Source: Cristatella mucedo
Taxonomy: Eukaryota > Bryozoa > Phylactolaemata > Cristatellidae
DNA: 62,000 nt
Assembly (NCBI GenBank): GCA_009760855.2
Contig: WPIO01000163.1
Location: forward strand, 1 to 62,000
Direction of reading: 5' to 3'
Shown: piece after piece, positions 46,572 to 57,619 of the stretch
Layout of the letters: each line of letters begins with the position of its first letter
Numbering within the stretch: position 1 is the stretch's first letter
Notes under the pieces: model-generated
Told to the model about the DNA's origin: nothing
Databases searched by the model: none
What the model saw: the letters and a program-made list of their open reading frames with translations, nothing else
Position numbers and translations under genes: made by a program

Positions 46572-46855
46572 TTTCTTAGGCAACGACAACTACTCTCCAA
46601 CTGCCGACTATGGCACATCTTTTTCAGCAGTCCTGAACTGCTACTTCTATGCTACTCACTACCTTAACTGCTCTCCTGACTCTGCTATGCTTCCCACTTT
46701 CTCTTTGTTGCGTGAGACGAAGTCTGTTGGCTACCGAATGCGTACCGAAAGCCGCTTAGGCTGTGAGTGCGCTATAAAAAACTCTCCTGCGTAACACCCA
46801 CATGGTCTTTATGACTTAGTGGAGTTACTGACGGAGATACATTACATTACATTAC
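46572..46855 (+). mobile_element. F1 3' end inserted in the F2 RT gene
   Basis: About 284 bp: GCAACGACAACTACTCTCC through CGAATGCGTACCGAAAGCCG and GGAGATACATTACATTAC. By eye it differs at fewer than ten positions from 58.81-59.07 kb, so it is young. It sits antisense in the F2 coding region between the codons for NYRSVSL and PFLSK. No target duplication longer than about 3 bp is evident. Confidence 0.9.
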
Positions 46856-47216
46856 ATATAAGGGAGACAGAGCGGTAGTTGCTTAAGTTCTCTAGGTCTA
46901 GTGTAGCTTTCTTGAGAAGTGGCCTGACTACAGCTTTTTTGAAAGGTACTGGAACATGACCTGAGGCTAATGACATATTAATGATGTTAGTTATGCATGG
47001 CAGCAGCAGATCAAAGCAAGGCATGAGCAGGACAGTGGGAATAGGGTAACAAGGACTTGTTGTCTTCTTTGATTGAGATACCAACTTCAGGACTAGATCA
47101 CTAGTGACCTGCTTAAATGCAGTCATTGAGGTGCAGCCAGGAACCGAGGAACAGCATTCTAGTGGGAAGGTTGTCATCGCAGGGATGGATTCCCTGATCT
47201 TGTGTATTTTCTGCAC
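46842..47216 (-). pseudogene. F2 linker and RT N-terminus
   Basis: The frame encodes IPTVLLMPCFDLLLPCITN, KKAVVRPLLKKATLDLENL and SNYRSVSL before running into the F1 insertion; the last residues (ICNVM) belong to the junction. It is the upstream part of the 412-codon RT frame. VRPLLKK and NYRxVSL are the first conserved RT blocks. Confidence 0.85.
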
Positions 47217-47642
47217 GAAGAATCAAGAGAAGCGATCGGCTAGACGATTACAAGGATCATCAGGTAAGGAGCTAATCTGGGAGCAGTTGAGGAGATGGTT
47301 TATCGTCGACATCAGCATTTTTGGATTGTGCATCTGTGATTCAACAATGTTTCTATAGAAGCTAGACTTGGCCTTTGCTAGGATCGATTGGTAGGACCTA
47401 CAATAGTCTTCATATGCCTGTCGATGGACAGTCAGTCCAGATCTTTGTTTGCTTTTTCAAGCTTTGGCTTAGTAGACCTGGCTAGTTTAATGTCTGTGGT
47501 AAACCATAGGCTGTCTGAGTGGGGGGCAGGGGTACACAGTGAGCTTTGTCAGAGGTGCAAACTTGTCGAGGGTGTCAGCTAGTGTCGTGTTGTAGCTATC
47601 TACCAATGATGTCAGATCAGAGGGAGGACTGAGCAGCACAGG

Positions 47643-47894
47643 TCAAGCAGATATTCTAGCAAGGACAGCATCGATGTCAAGGGTCTTGAGGTTTCGCGAT
47701 TCACAGGTTATTTTAGAGGAGGAGGTGGGCACACACTGTAGATTGAATGAGATCTGTGTGTGGTCAGATAAGCAGGATTTGGGGATAATTGGTGATGACA
47801 AAGTGCAGTTGTATGAGAAAATCTGGTCGAGTGTGTGACCCTTGATGTGAGTAGGGCCATGCACATGAGCCACAAGAGACAATGAATCAGTCAA
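47643..47894 (-). pseudogene. F2 endonuclease C-terminus
   Basis: 83 codons with HGPTHIKGHTLDQIFS (10-25) and CLSDHTQISFNL (about 41-52), the last two APE-type endonuclease motifs. Unlike F1, the LD Asp is present (HTLDQIF). Residues upstream of MTDS fade into unrecognisable sequence, consistent with 5' truncation. Confidence 0.85.
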
Positions 47895-48064
47895 TGCACG
47901 AAAATCGGTGCTGTAAGCGTCAGATAAGTTATAAAAGTGAACTGGCTCTTGGGGGGAATTACTGTATCTGTGGTCTTAGGAGGCCTCGAGTCAGAGGCAA
48001 GAGAGTAACCAGCAATCAGAAACAAGCAATTTACAAGCCTGCTTGACTTGCCGACGAAGCCAAG

Positions 48065-48150
48065 ATTAGGCAGAGATATTATTAGGCATATATTAGGCAG
48101 ATTAGGCAGATATATTAGGCAGATAAATATTAGGCAGATATATTAGGCAG
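48065..48150. repeat. Seven-copy ATTAGGC array
   Basis: ATTAGGC starts at 48065, 48081, 48092, 48101, 48114, 48129 and 48142, usually followed by AGAT(AT). Spacing varies from 9 to 16 bp, so it is an irregular minisatellite. Confidence 0.85.
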
Positions 48151-48271
48151 AGAGCAAGCAGTAGAACGTGGACACTTGCTGTGGACCGCAGCCTCACTGG
48201 GAGAGCTTGGCTTGCAAAGGTTGGAGCAGCTTGGAGTAGAGTGATCGGGAGCATCCCGATGCATGTTGTTG

Positions 48272-48678
48272 TACTAATAATAATCATTCTTAAATGTTAT
48301 ACTAAAATAAAGCACCGATAGAGAACTAAATCTCTTTCAAGGCACTTCACACATGCTATAAAGGAAGCATGCCAATTTTTTAAGTGATAACCAGGGGAGC
48401 AACCAACCGTAAGCATATAAAAGATAACTTGTGTAGACCTAGCAAACGCTAAGATGAACTGGTGCATTTTTAGCTACACTGTGAGCGTCATCACGTCAGG
48501 GTGAACGCCGTGATGCCAGTTTGGATACAGTTCTTGGCTTTTGAGAGCATACGAACTAAATGCCGGTTTTGATGGGATTTCAGGTTGATTAGAGAAACAA
48601 CTACACGACTTGAGTCAGAACAGCTGGTGCTACGATGCGAAGCCTGATCAGGAATTCTTCCAAATATAGATTTACAGC

Positions 48679-48709
<31 letters not shown>

Positions 48710-49035
48710 AGAGAAACGTTGAGAATGTGAATGGCAAAACCTCGAAGTCAATGCGCTACCGTCAGTGCAGGTCGGTAAGAAGAGAAGTGATTCGGCAACT
48801 GAGATGCTCATGAAAGACAAGCCTAAACGTGTTGCATCAACTGTAAGTGTGTTCTTACACAAGCAGGAAGACCTGAGAGCTGAAGAGATACAGAAGTCTG
48901 GGTAGGACGTCACAAGTGCATGGCTGCTGTAACTTGGCTACGATGTAATTCATTTCTAAAAGGTCCCCAAATTTTCGCCAAGGTTCGCAGCTTAAAATAG
49001 GTGGACTAATCTATGGAGCAAAGTTGGTTTAATCT
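48272..49035 (-). mobile_element. F2 LINE fragment, old
   Basis: A minus-strand F2 3' half. It has a tail hairpin near 48310-48355 (TAAAGCACCGATAGAGAAC), a UTR, and GAGCATACGAACTAAATG at 48545. A C-terminal match (GTCAGTGCAGGTCGGTAAG) lies near 48760-48780. It then runs to the HNIAKI region near 48980. A (GA)n run (48679-48706) has expanded inside it. Confidence 0.7.
48679..48706. repeat. (GA)n microsatellite
   Basis: About 14 GA units, seen directly. Confidence 0.95.
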
Positions 49036-49039
49036 TCAC

Positions 49040-49660
49040 TCACCCACATTTATGTGTGAGCAATATGTGCTGCAAGGGAGGACATTTAACGTGCGGTTAT
49101 TAGATTAATATCAAATGTAAAATAAAACCAACTTCCTCAACAGAATAAATTTGCAATGTATACAATCACGAGTTTCTATGGCAGCACCGATGCAAGTCCA
49201 GTTTGTTATGTCGTTTGGGAGGGAATGCAACAACTTCTGCATTACCATAAGCATGAACACGTCGGGCTCGTACACATAAGCTAAATCATGCATCATCCCC
49301 AGCAAGGCATTGCCAGTTTGACTAATTTGTATGCAGATAAAGGATTTGTAAAGATAGAGCAAGCACATCGAGAGGGTCAGCTATAGGCTTTCTCATCATA
49401 ATCCTGCCTTCAATTTCCTTAATCAATTTGGTAAAACTTCACTCTATTTGAGAATTAGTTTTTGATTCCTAGGGCGTGTGAATTTTTCGATAAAGTCTAG
49501 TAGATGGATCGATAGATACATACGGGGCCATATGTATTTGAGCACCCCAGGAGAGTCCCTATTTTCAGATGTTGGCAGCCGCAAATTGCCTGACGGCTCA
49601 GGGATAACATCCTTAGCAAAGGAAGCACCATGTGGAGCCATACTGGCATGTTTAAGATAA
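49040..49660. other. Unassigned DNA
   Basis: No repeat family recognised. A minus frame at 49111-49368 (85 codons) is hydrophobic in part but has no recognisable domain. Confidence 0.35.
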
Positions 49661-49755
49661 GGTAGATCTTGCTTCCTTTGCAGCAAATGTAAAGTGCCTA
49701 GAAAGAGATTGGGTTCTCTCATGGTGCTTTATCAAATGTGTTATTATTATTACGT
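49660..49755 (+). mobile_element. F2 tail-only fragment
   Basis: CAGCAAATGTAAAGTGCCTA, GAAAGAGATTGGGTTCTC, TCATGGTGCTTTATC and (ATT)n. At most about 95 bp of the 3' end is present, so it is a severely 5'-truncated insertion. Confidence 0.8.
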
Positions 49756-50690
49756 ACACCTAATGGTCAAAAGCGACCACTTTCAAGGTGCAAACCAAAT
49801 AATTTTTTTTTTAAATATCAGTGCCTATTCGGAATCATGCCTTATAGAACACAAGCATATGAGTTTTGTCAAGGCAGTCATATGTTTACGGCCTTCTGGC
49901 CTATTTGATTTCCCTCCCTGGTCAAGTGGACAACTGGTGAGACATCATCACACCGAAGGCAGGCTCAGGAGTCTGGAGACTTTGTTTAAGGTATTCTGCC
50001 AGCGCCGAGCAAACGCCGCTGAAGCAACACGAAGATCCCTCGTCTACTTCCAATTAATATACCAAGACTCCAGGCTCCGTGGACTCAGCACAGCCTGTGC
50101 AAACATGACACCAAGCCTCCAGACAAGTAAATCGAGCAGCTAGAAGGGCCTGTCGATAATAATGCAACGAACATAAGACCAACCTAATAGTTGTGATAAA
50201 CCAAGCACTACTTAAAACACTATGATGACCTAACCCTCAAGATTGGTTCAGATAGCATTACACAGGTTACATCGACCATTAATCTACGTGTATTATTCCT
50301 AAACCACATTAAAAAATATGGTCATCTTGCCACCAGTCCTACTAATTGATTTCTTTCGGTGAAATCGAGTCTTCATGCTCGATTTCACCCAAAGTCTGAA
50401 ACTTGCTTCTGCCAACACGCTCTCCCTGCTATGACCTTGTAAGTCTCAGCTAGCATCTGGTCCGGTTTCTGCCGCTTTCCTCTGGCCCCAGTGACATTTT
50501 CTGCTTTTTTTGCTCCAGTGTTCTTTTCGTTTGCACCCTTGCATAATTCAGGACACATTACTAGCCGTCAGTCTTATTAGCAGGTGTGATTTAGCAGGCT
50601 CACTAAGCTTGGTAGTTGTTAGCGTTGGCAGGCTTGATACTGTGCATGTAGCAACCTTTCGTATTGGTTATCTTGAAGCTAGTTGTATAG
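49755..50690. other. Unassigned DNA with a palindrome
   Basis: No gene assigned. It holds a 12-bp perfect inverted repeat, GGTGAAATCGAG / CTCGATTTCACC with loop TCTTCATG, at 50358-50389. A degenerate tail (GAAAGAGATAGAGTTCTCC) follows at about 50696-50735. Confidence 0.45.
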
Positions 50691-50821
50691 CTTGCGAAAG
50701 AGATAGAGTTCTCCTAGGGTGCTATGAAAACGACATAGGAAAAGTAACGACGATGACAACGATCATACTTACTAATATTACATTTGTTAAGGCAGCACAG
50801 GGTGATGAGAAGGCTGGCACA

Positions 50822-51090
50822 GTCTATTTAGGACAGCATTTAGTGGGTCCCTGTGATTCGTCCTTGATGTACTTATGCGTGCTGACACTGTGCATGCTGC
50901 CACTAACCACATTTGCATGCTGACCCTGTGCATGTCACCCCTAACCATGCTATTCATTTTGTTTGTTTATCAAGCATGATATTACTCACCATCCAATTGC
51001 ATTTCCCTTTGCAGCAAATGTAAAGCACATAGAGAGAGATTGAGTTCTCAGAGGGCGCTTTATCAAGTGCATCATTATTATTATTATTAC
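50822..51090 (+). mobile_element. F2 3' UTR and tail
   Basis: Begins TATTTAGGACAGCATTTAGT (end of ORF2, YLFRTAFSG region) and runs through the UTR to the tail hairpin at 51012-51062 and (ATT)n. It is 5'-truncated at the very end of the coding region. Confidence 0.85.
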
Positions 51091-52430
51091 AGTCGCTGCT
51101 AGCAGCGACAGCAACCAAAAGTTGCGGGCAAACGGTGAGGTGCCGACTTTCAAATGATGCATAATCCAGCGAGTGGCCGAGAAAGCACCCTGGCTGAGTA
51201 GGCACCATAAAGCTGAAAGGCTTCAGTGGGCAAAATGCCACTCCCTCTAGACTTAACAATTGTAGCAGTACGTTTATCGGATAGACGAAAGCAAATCTAA
51301 ATTCTTCATTCACACCACATGCTATGTTCACGTAAGCTGAAGAAAAGGCTACATAGAATACAGAGATGAATGACCTCAGCACACGCAGAGAGAAATTCAG
51401 CACAATGGCAGAATCATAGTTAGGGGCTCTCTTTTTCTGGCACAGGTTCTGGAGCACTTATAGCAGTCCTGGCATCGTTGACCACAATATTTAAAGTCAG
51501 TGCAGTGGAAAAAGCCTTGCTATTCGGTGTGATGGGCGACTTTGAGCAACATCCTTATTAATCAGCCGGTAATGAGTCAGTTGTCCAAGGGCCACGTGGC
51601 TGGCTTTCGTATAAAAAAAAAAGTACTAGCAACACTACGATCGATGAAACAGTTGCATGACCAATGAAAGATTTGTCTGCCGAGCAGCTTAACTATAACT
51701 TTTGGTGGAGAGAGTATGTTCCATTTGATAGGAATCACGGACTGACCAAGTTTTGCTAAACGAGCTGTTCACAAACCAGGTGCCAAGTTCATTCAGCTGA
51801 ACTATCGGCAGCTGCTAAAGGAGTCGAAGTAAGTCCTCACTCTACGTCACTGGGGAAAACAGTGGCAGATCACAACGTCTGCTTACTACTATTGATTGCC
51901 TTTTCCTCCCTCGAGTGCATGCATCCCACTATCCAGGCATTACCAGCATGACTGGAGCAGGTTGACGGGGAGCTGCAAGGACGTTGCGCGTAATATTAGA
52001 ACGTATGTCATGAGTCGTCAGCAAGCCAACCAGCATAACCACTACAAAGCAGATGCTGGCAGCATACAGAGGAATAACAGAGCCTTGCCATGTGAATGCA
52101 TCGAGCAGCTACGGCCGAAGTCCAATCAATTTTTAGACCCGACAATCTGCTTCTGGCAAAAGCAAAGAGGAAAAACGCAAGGAGCACCCCATCCCATTTC
52201 AAGCAGTGAGGAATCTCGAATGTCAAAGATAATCATAACAATTGAGTCAAAATCATAATCAAACATAAAGAAAAAACAACGTGGGCTGACCGAAATGAAA
52301 CAGAATTCTAGCAAATGCAAAGCAGTGCAGCAAATGCTAAGCTGTGCAGATGCAGTGCACAGGCACTCGATAGTGTCGAACTCAAATTCGAGAAGAGCAC
52401 AAATAGGACCACTCTGGGCTGGCAGGCACC
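51090..52430. other. Unassigned DNA
   Basis: No gene recognised. The 167-codon minus frame at 50954-51457 reads through the F2 tail and its (ATT)n (poly-N stretch), so it is not a gene. Confidence 0.4.
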
Positions 52431-52431
52431 T

Positions 52432-53058
52432 TTACAGCAATGGTTAGCGGTAATATGCTCAATAAAAAACAAGAATAACATGGTTATATAACATGCACAG
52501 AGTCAGCATGCAAGTTTGGTTAGTGGCAGCTTGCACACTGTCAGCACACATAAGCACATAAGGGTCGAACCACAGGGACCTACTACATGCTGCGATAAAT
52601 AAATGAGTTTTTGTTTCTTCTTAAATGTAGACAAGTCAGAAGATGTTGTGAGTCAAGTCGGTAGTGAGTTCCAGACTTTCCGAGCATACGAACTAAAGGC
52701 ATGGTCTCCAAAGGATTTCAGATTTGTACGAGGTATAGGTAAATGGTTAAATTCCGAAAAGCAGTTGGTACGATGCTAAGCCTGGTAGGGGAGTAGATCT
52801 GATAGGTAGGCTGGAGCCAAAAAATAAAGGGACCTAAAAGTGAGTGACAAAACCTTGAAGTTGATTGCTTGCCTGTGAGCCACTTCAGGTCGGCAAGAAG
52901 TGGCGAGATGCAGCAACTGCGACGCTCACGACAGACAAGCTTAGCCGCAGAGCTTTTCAACAGCTGTAAGCGACTGAGTTCGGAGGCCGATAGACCAGCA
53001 AGCAGTGAGTTACAAAGTCAAGACCGGATGTCACAAATGCATGGACAAACGTGCCGCA
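52432..53058 (-). mobile_element. F2 LINE fragment lacking the tail
   Basis: Minus-strand F2 from the UTR (CACAGAGTCAGCATGCAAG at 52497) through the C-terminal region. GGTCTCCAAAGGATTTCAG lies at 52703 and CTCACGACAGACAAGC at 52924. It ends near 53058 in the QLHN/HAFV region. The left end lacks the hairpin and (AAT)n. Confidence 0.8.
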
Positions 53059-53064
53059 CACGTG

Positions 53065-53130
53065 CGCAGCGCCTGGATAGAGGTTAAGTTCTCTCAAGGG
53101 GTCTATACAAATGATTTATATACTTTTATT
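53065..53130 (+). repeat. SINE-A/F2-type tail
   Basis: GCGCCTGGATAGAGGTTAAG, TTCTCTCAAGGGGTCTATAC and an AT-rich end. No body is seen upstream; it abuts the end of the previous F2 fragment. Confidence 0.6.
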
Positions 53131-55335
53131 TATATACGCCCGATGCACGGAATCGGTACCGAGACTTTGATGGTTTTTGAGGTTCGAGCGCCTTTATCGT
53201 TGGCTAAGACGCAGGTAGCCAGCCGAACGCCTGGATCTCTGATCCCTAACGCTGGCGGGCTGGCGGCGGACGTGGGCGACGCACGGATACAGCGGCCGGC
53301 GTATTGGAGCGAGCGCCGCCCCCTCCCCCTCCTACGACGCCCACGATGAGCTCTGAGGCAAGCTCACCAGCCGCACCTCCAACCCAACCCTCGCACCCAG
53401 CCGCGAAGGGACAGCTTGCGAAGGGCCGGCGTCGAACGCGCTAGCCAAAGCCGCTAGCAGCGGCCGCAGCGGCCGTATCGAGGGCTAAACAGCAGCAGCG
53501 GAGCTCATCCACTGCAACACGCGACTTTACCGAGGCGCGCGGCGACAGTCGATCGAGGGCAAGGGCGGCCTGATCGGAGCTCCGAGCGTGGCGAAGCGCG
53601 GCGGCGCGTTGAAATCCCCGCCAACGTTCCGACTGTCTCGCGATCCAAGGTCGAATGGGCCGGCTAGCATGAGCGCGCCTCGGCAGCTGGTTGTTAGCCG
53701 GAAGTGATGGAGTCTGCCAGTGGGCTGGCTGATTGAGTTGACCCCGCCCGGTAACGACCCTGATGCCCATATCAGCCCTAGGCCGATGCTTGTCGCTGCA
53801 GCTAACCGCTGTTGCTTACTCGCCCCGCCTTCGCGATTAACCGCGAGCGGGCGGAAATCGAGGACACGCGCACATCGTGCAGAGGACATTGTACGGTAGC
53901 TAGTCCGGCTGGTGAGCGCCGCCTGATCTGGCAGAAGACTAGACAGCCGCATATGCTGACGCTGCTGTGCCATGCTGCGCTAGCGACTTCGCGAGTATTT
54001 CTCATATATAACATTTAGTATATCTTATTTGAATATCAAAATCATCTTATTGTCCCGGGCTACTCTAGGAGGCGGTCGTCTCAAAAAATGACGGCAGTTT
54101 CTTCTCTCGATAAATTCTCATCTGTGCTGTAGAATCAGTCAGAGGCTGTATGCATCTGTACAGGGCCAGCTCACAGGTCAGCCGCGATGGTAGCCCTTGC
54201 TTTAGCAGGTTTAGGTATGGAGCAACCCGTGGCAGGCAGATCTAGGCAAGCGAAGCCCGGGTAGGGGGAGCTATTAGTTTACCACGAGCGGAGCGGCGGG
54301 GTAATGCGACAGCAAGATCAGTTTGGGTTAGATTGGAGCTTTGGGTAGACGACGCGATCAGAAGAATGTGGACCGACTAATACGCTGCATTAAACAAAAA
54401 TTTATATGCTGGTAAGCTGGCGCGGGAGCCATCCAATAGGCTACAGGCGGAAATGAATGAGCCTAAGAATGGCCACAACGCGTTGGGTCCGAGAGAATAA
54501 CTGCTACGCACGAGTTCGGGAGTTCAGAGGGGAGAGAATGAGTTTCAATAGCTCATGCGACAGACTACGCTTCGAGAGCACGAGATGTCAGTCAGCTGCT
54601 CGTATCTCGTTGTGCTGTAGAGATCCGCCTTCTGGGGCGGGACCGTCGCTAGCGATCGCTGGCATTCGGGAGAATTATTATACCTGGTCTTCGGAAATTC
54701 GCGTAGTTAACACTGTCAGACCGGTGCGCGCCTCGTAAAGCGCTGCCGCCGGCGCGTAGCTGCTACTGACCGTTCCACAATAAATGGTCGCTATCGGCGC
54801 CCAGTTGTGGCCGCCTGTGTTTTAACCGCACTACAGCACTGCATTGCATGGTCCATAGGTAGAGCACCGGGCACTAATGCTTTCGCAGCTACACATCGAC
54901 GGCTAACTGAGGGCGCCGCTGACCGGAAAATTTAGAGTTTAGTGTTTAGGGTTTAGGCTTTAGGGTTTAGCGTGGGCTGTGCCTCCGCCGCCTAAATCTA
55001 CCCTTGCTCGTATTCCGCGCTGTAATTAGTGCGTATTAGGGCATAACTAGATCTCTTGAGGTCGAGTTATACTCAGTAGACCTTGGAGGCTTAGCGCTCA
55101 TTTGCAGGAACGCGCGGCACGCCGTAGCGCGAGCCCACTTTAACGGGTACATTCACGTGCCTGGCGGCGTCGAGCGGGACCGAACTTCCGCGGCACCAAA
55201 CTGCATAGCTCGCCGCCGCCGCAGCCACCGCCGCCGTTCGCTCCATTAGAAACCATCCTCCCAATCCATTCATTCCTCTAATTATACTTAGCTGATTTTA
55301 TTTTAATAGAGCATGAACTTCATGTGATCATATAT
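53130..55335. other. GC-rich unassigned DNA with a telomere-like heptamer stretch
   Basis: No gene recognised. Frames of about 110-150 codons at 53441-53973 (minus) lack motifs and overlap each other. Imperfect TTTAGGG heptamers occur at 54931-54970. Confidence 0.45.
54931..54970. repeat. Imperfect TTTAGGG heptamers
   Basis: Successive 7-mers TTTAGAG, TTTAGTG, TTTAGGG, TTTAGGC, TTTAGGG and TTTAG. About 5.7 units. Confidence 0.85.
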
Positions 55336-55340
55336 ATATA

Positions 55341-55492
<152 letters not shown>

Positions 55493-55525
55493 TATCTGTA
55501 TTCTTAGTTGTACATTCATCAACAA

Positions 55526-55650
55526 GGGGGAATGTCCTACCGGGGGGGGGGGGAATATCCTGAAGGGGAAATGTCCTAGGGTCCGCCGGGGGGGGGGGGG
55601 GAATGTCAGGGGGTGAAACGTCCGGGGGGGGGGGGGGGACGTTCCTACAA
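55526..55650. repeat. G-run / AATGTCC minisatellite
   Basis: Three runs of 12-15 G (near 55542, 55588 and 55624) plus shorter G5 and G4 runs, separated by GAATATCC, GAAATGTCC, GAATGTC and AAACGTCC words. Irregular units of about 30-45 bp. Strong G-quadruplex potential. Confidence 0.85.
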
Positions 55651-56524
55651 CCGGCGAATGGTATTGTGTTTGATAAGCAACAAGAATAACGTTATTACGT
55701 GTGACATGCACAGGGTCAGCGTGCAAGTGTGGTTAGCGGCAACATGCAACAGTGTAAGCATGCATAGGCACATAAAGGACGAATCACAGAGACCCACTAG
55801 ATGCTGTCATAAGTAGGTGCGTTTTAAATTTCTTTTTAAAAATGGTTAAGTCAGAGGATTTCATGACGCAAAACGGTAGTGAGTTCCAGGTTTTAAGATC
55901 ATGCGAACTAAAGGCACGGTCTTCAAAGGATTTGAGGTTTCTACAAGGTATAGGTAGACTGCTGGATTCCGAAAAGCTGGTGGTACGATGCTAAGCCTGG
56001 TGGGGGAGTAGATCTAAGAGATAGGCTGGAGCCAAAAGAGAAAAGGGACCTAAAAGTGAGCGTCGAAACCTTGAAGTCGATCCGTTGCTAGACTGGTAGT
56101 CAGTGCAGGTCGGCGAGAAGTGGTACGATGTGGCAACTGCGACGCTCACGGCAGACAAGCTTAGTCGCAGAGTTTTGCACATATGCTATAAGGGCCTTAA
56201 TACTCAGGCCGGTAGACCAGCAAGCAGCGAGTTACAGAAGTCAAGACGGAATCTCACAAGTGCATGGACCAGCTTAGATGTGGTATCCCTGTCTAAACAA
56301 GCCTGAATTTTAGCAATGTTATGTAGCTGAAAGTAGGCAGACTTGATTGTGGAGCTGATGTGGTCGTCTAACGAAAAGTCACTTTGGGACATGACACCTA
56401 GATTTCGTGCAGATTCAACAGGGGATATGCTGGCAGAGCCGATTTTCAGCGTTAGCCTTTCCTATTTCTGAATCACACTTGGTATGCCTATAACTAGTAA
56501 ATTAGTTTTATCATAGCTTAATTT

Positions 56525-57548
56525 GCTTTGCTGCATGCATTGATGACATCCGATCATGGATGGCAGCAAATTTTCTAAAACTAAACGATGATAAAACTAA
56601 CTTACTAGTTATGGGCAAACCTAGTGTTATTCAGAAATTAGAAAGGCTGACTTTCAAAATTGGCTCTGCCAGCATATCTCCAGTTGCATCAGCTCGAAAT
56701 CTAGGTGTCATATTCCAAAGCGACCTCTCGTTAGACAACCACATCAGCTCCACAGTCAAATCAGCCTATTTTCAGCTTCATAACATTGCTAAAATTAGGG
56801 CTTGTTTAGATAAGGATACCACGTCCAAGTTGGTCCATGCATTCGTGACATCTCGTCTCCACTTCTGCAACTCACTGCTTACTGGCCTACCAGCATGTGC
56901 GATCAGGCGATTGCAGCTGGTGCAAAACTCTGCAGCTAGGCTTGTCTGTCGTGAGCGTCGCAGTTGCCACATTACTCCACTTCTCGCCGACCTGCACTGG
57001 CTACCAGTCAAGCAACAGATTGACTTCAAGGTTTTGTCGCTCACTTTTAGGTCTCTTCATTCTATGGCTCCAGCCTATCTTTCAGATATACTACCCCATC
57101 AGGCAAAGCATCGTACCACTCGCTTTTCGGAATCCAACAGTCTAGAAATACCTCGTACAAACCTTAAATCCTTTGGAGACCGTGCATTTAGCTCGTATGC
57201 TCCCACAGCCTGGAACTCCCTCCCGACCTGCATCAGAACATCCCCTGACCTGACCACATTTAAAAGAAACTTAAAAACATACCTATTTAGGACAGCATTT
57301 AGTGGGTCCTTGTGATTCGTCCTCGATGTGCTTATGCGTGCTGACACTGTTCATGCTGCCACTAACCACATTTGCATGCTGACCCAGTGCATGTAACCCC
57401 TAACCATGTTATTCATTTTGTTTGTTTTTCAAGCATGATTTTACTTACTATTCTATTGCGTATCACTTTGCAGCAAATGTAAAGCGCCTAGAAAGAGATT
57501 AAGTTCTCCGAGGGCGCTTTATCAAGTGCAATATTATTATTATTATTA
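56525..57548 (+). mobile_element. F2 LINE, young 5'-truncated nested copy with target duplication
   Basis: 1,024 bp from GCTTTGCTGCATGCATTGAT to (ATT)n, flanked by TTAATTT at 56518-56524 and 57549-57555. It contains the intact C-terminal frame, complete 3' UTR, tail hairpin (57479-57522) and (ATT)n. It is inserted antisense in an older F2 copy. Confidence 0.92.
56560..57315 (+). pseudogene. F2 ORF2 C-terminal 251 codons
   Basis: Starts at an internal Met in WMAANFLKLNDDKTNLLVMG (after the catalytic RT motifs). It continues through LGVIFQSDLSLDNHISSTV, LLTGLPACAIRRLQLVQN, LLADLHWLPVKQ and LKSFGDRAFSSYAPTAWNSL to a natural stop after FRTAFSGSL. It is open throughout, so this insert carries the least damaged F2 C-terminus. 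It lacks motifs A-C and cannot encode an active RT by itself. Confidence 0.92.
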
Positions 57549-57619
57549 TTAATTTAAGAAGATTTGTTGCCTCCATGTGGGGATGTCCTCGATATATGCA
57601 GCAGGGGAGTTGAGATAAT

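Larger units (their letters stand above)
44868..47940 (-). mobile_element. F2 LINE, best copy, interrupted twice
   Basis: Minus strand. It has an (AAT)n end (44876-44897), tail hairpin (44909-44960), 3' UTR, C-terminus, RT (45298-46536), linker (46.85-47.6 kb) and endonuclease end (47643-47894). It is interrupted by a short F2 tail at 45122-45238 and by a plus-strand F1 3' end at 46572-46855. The 5' end appears truncated within the endonuclease, since similarity fades before the GDFN region would be expected near 48.1 kb. Confidence 0.88.

Noticed and set aside
48065-48150. CRISPR-like array
   Set aside because: The repeat is only about 7 bp with 2-9 bp spacing in a eukaryotic context, so it is a minisatellite.
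50954-51457. 167-codon minus-strand frame
   Set aside because: Reads through the F2 tail and its (ATT)n (poly-Asn) and has no domain.
53527-53973. 148-codon minus-strand frame containing GGDFNAP, resembling an endonuclease GDFN motif
   Set aside because: No accompanying TETW, LDL or SDH motifs and no LINE similarity around it; a chance match.
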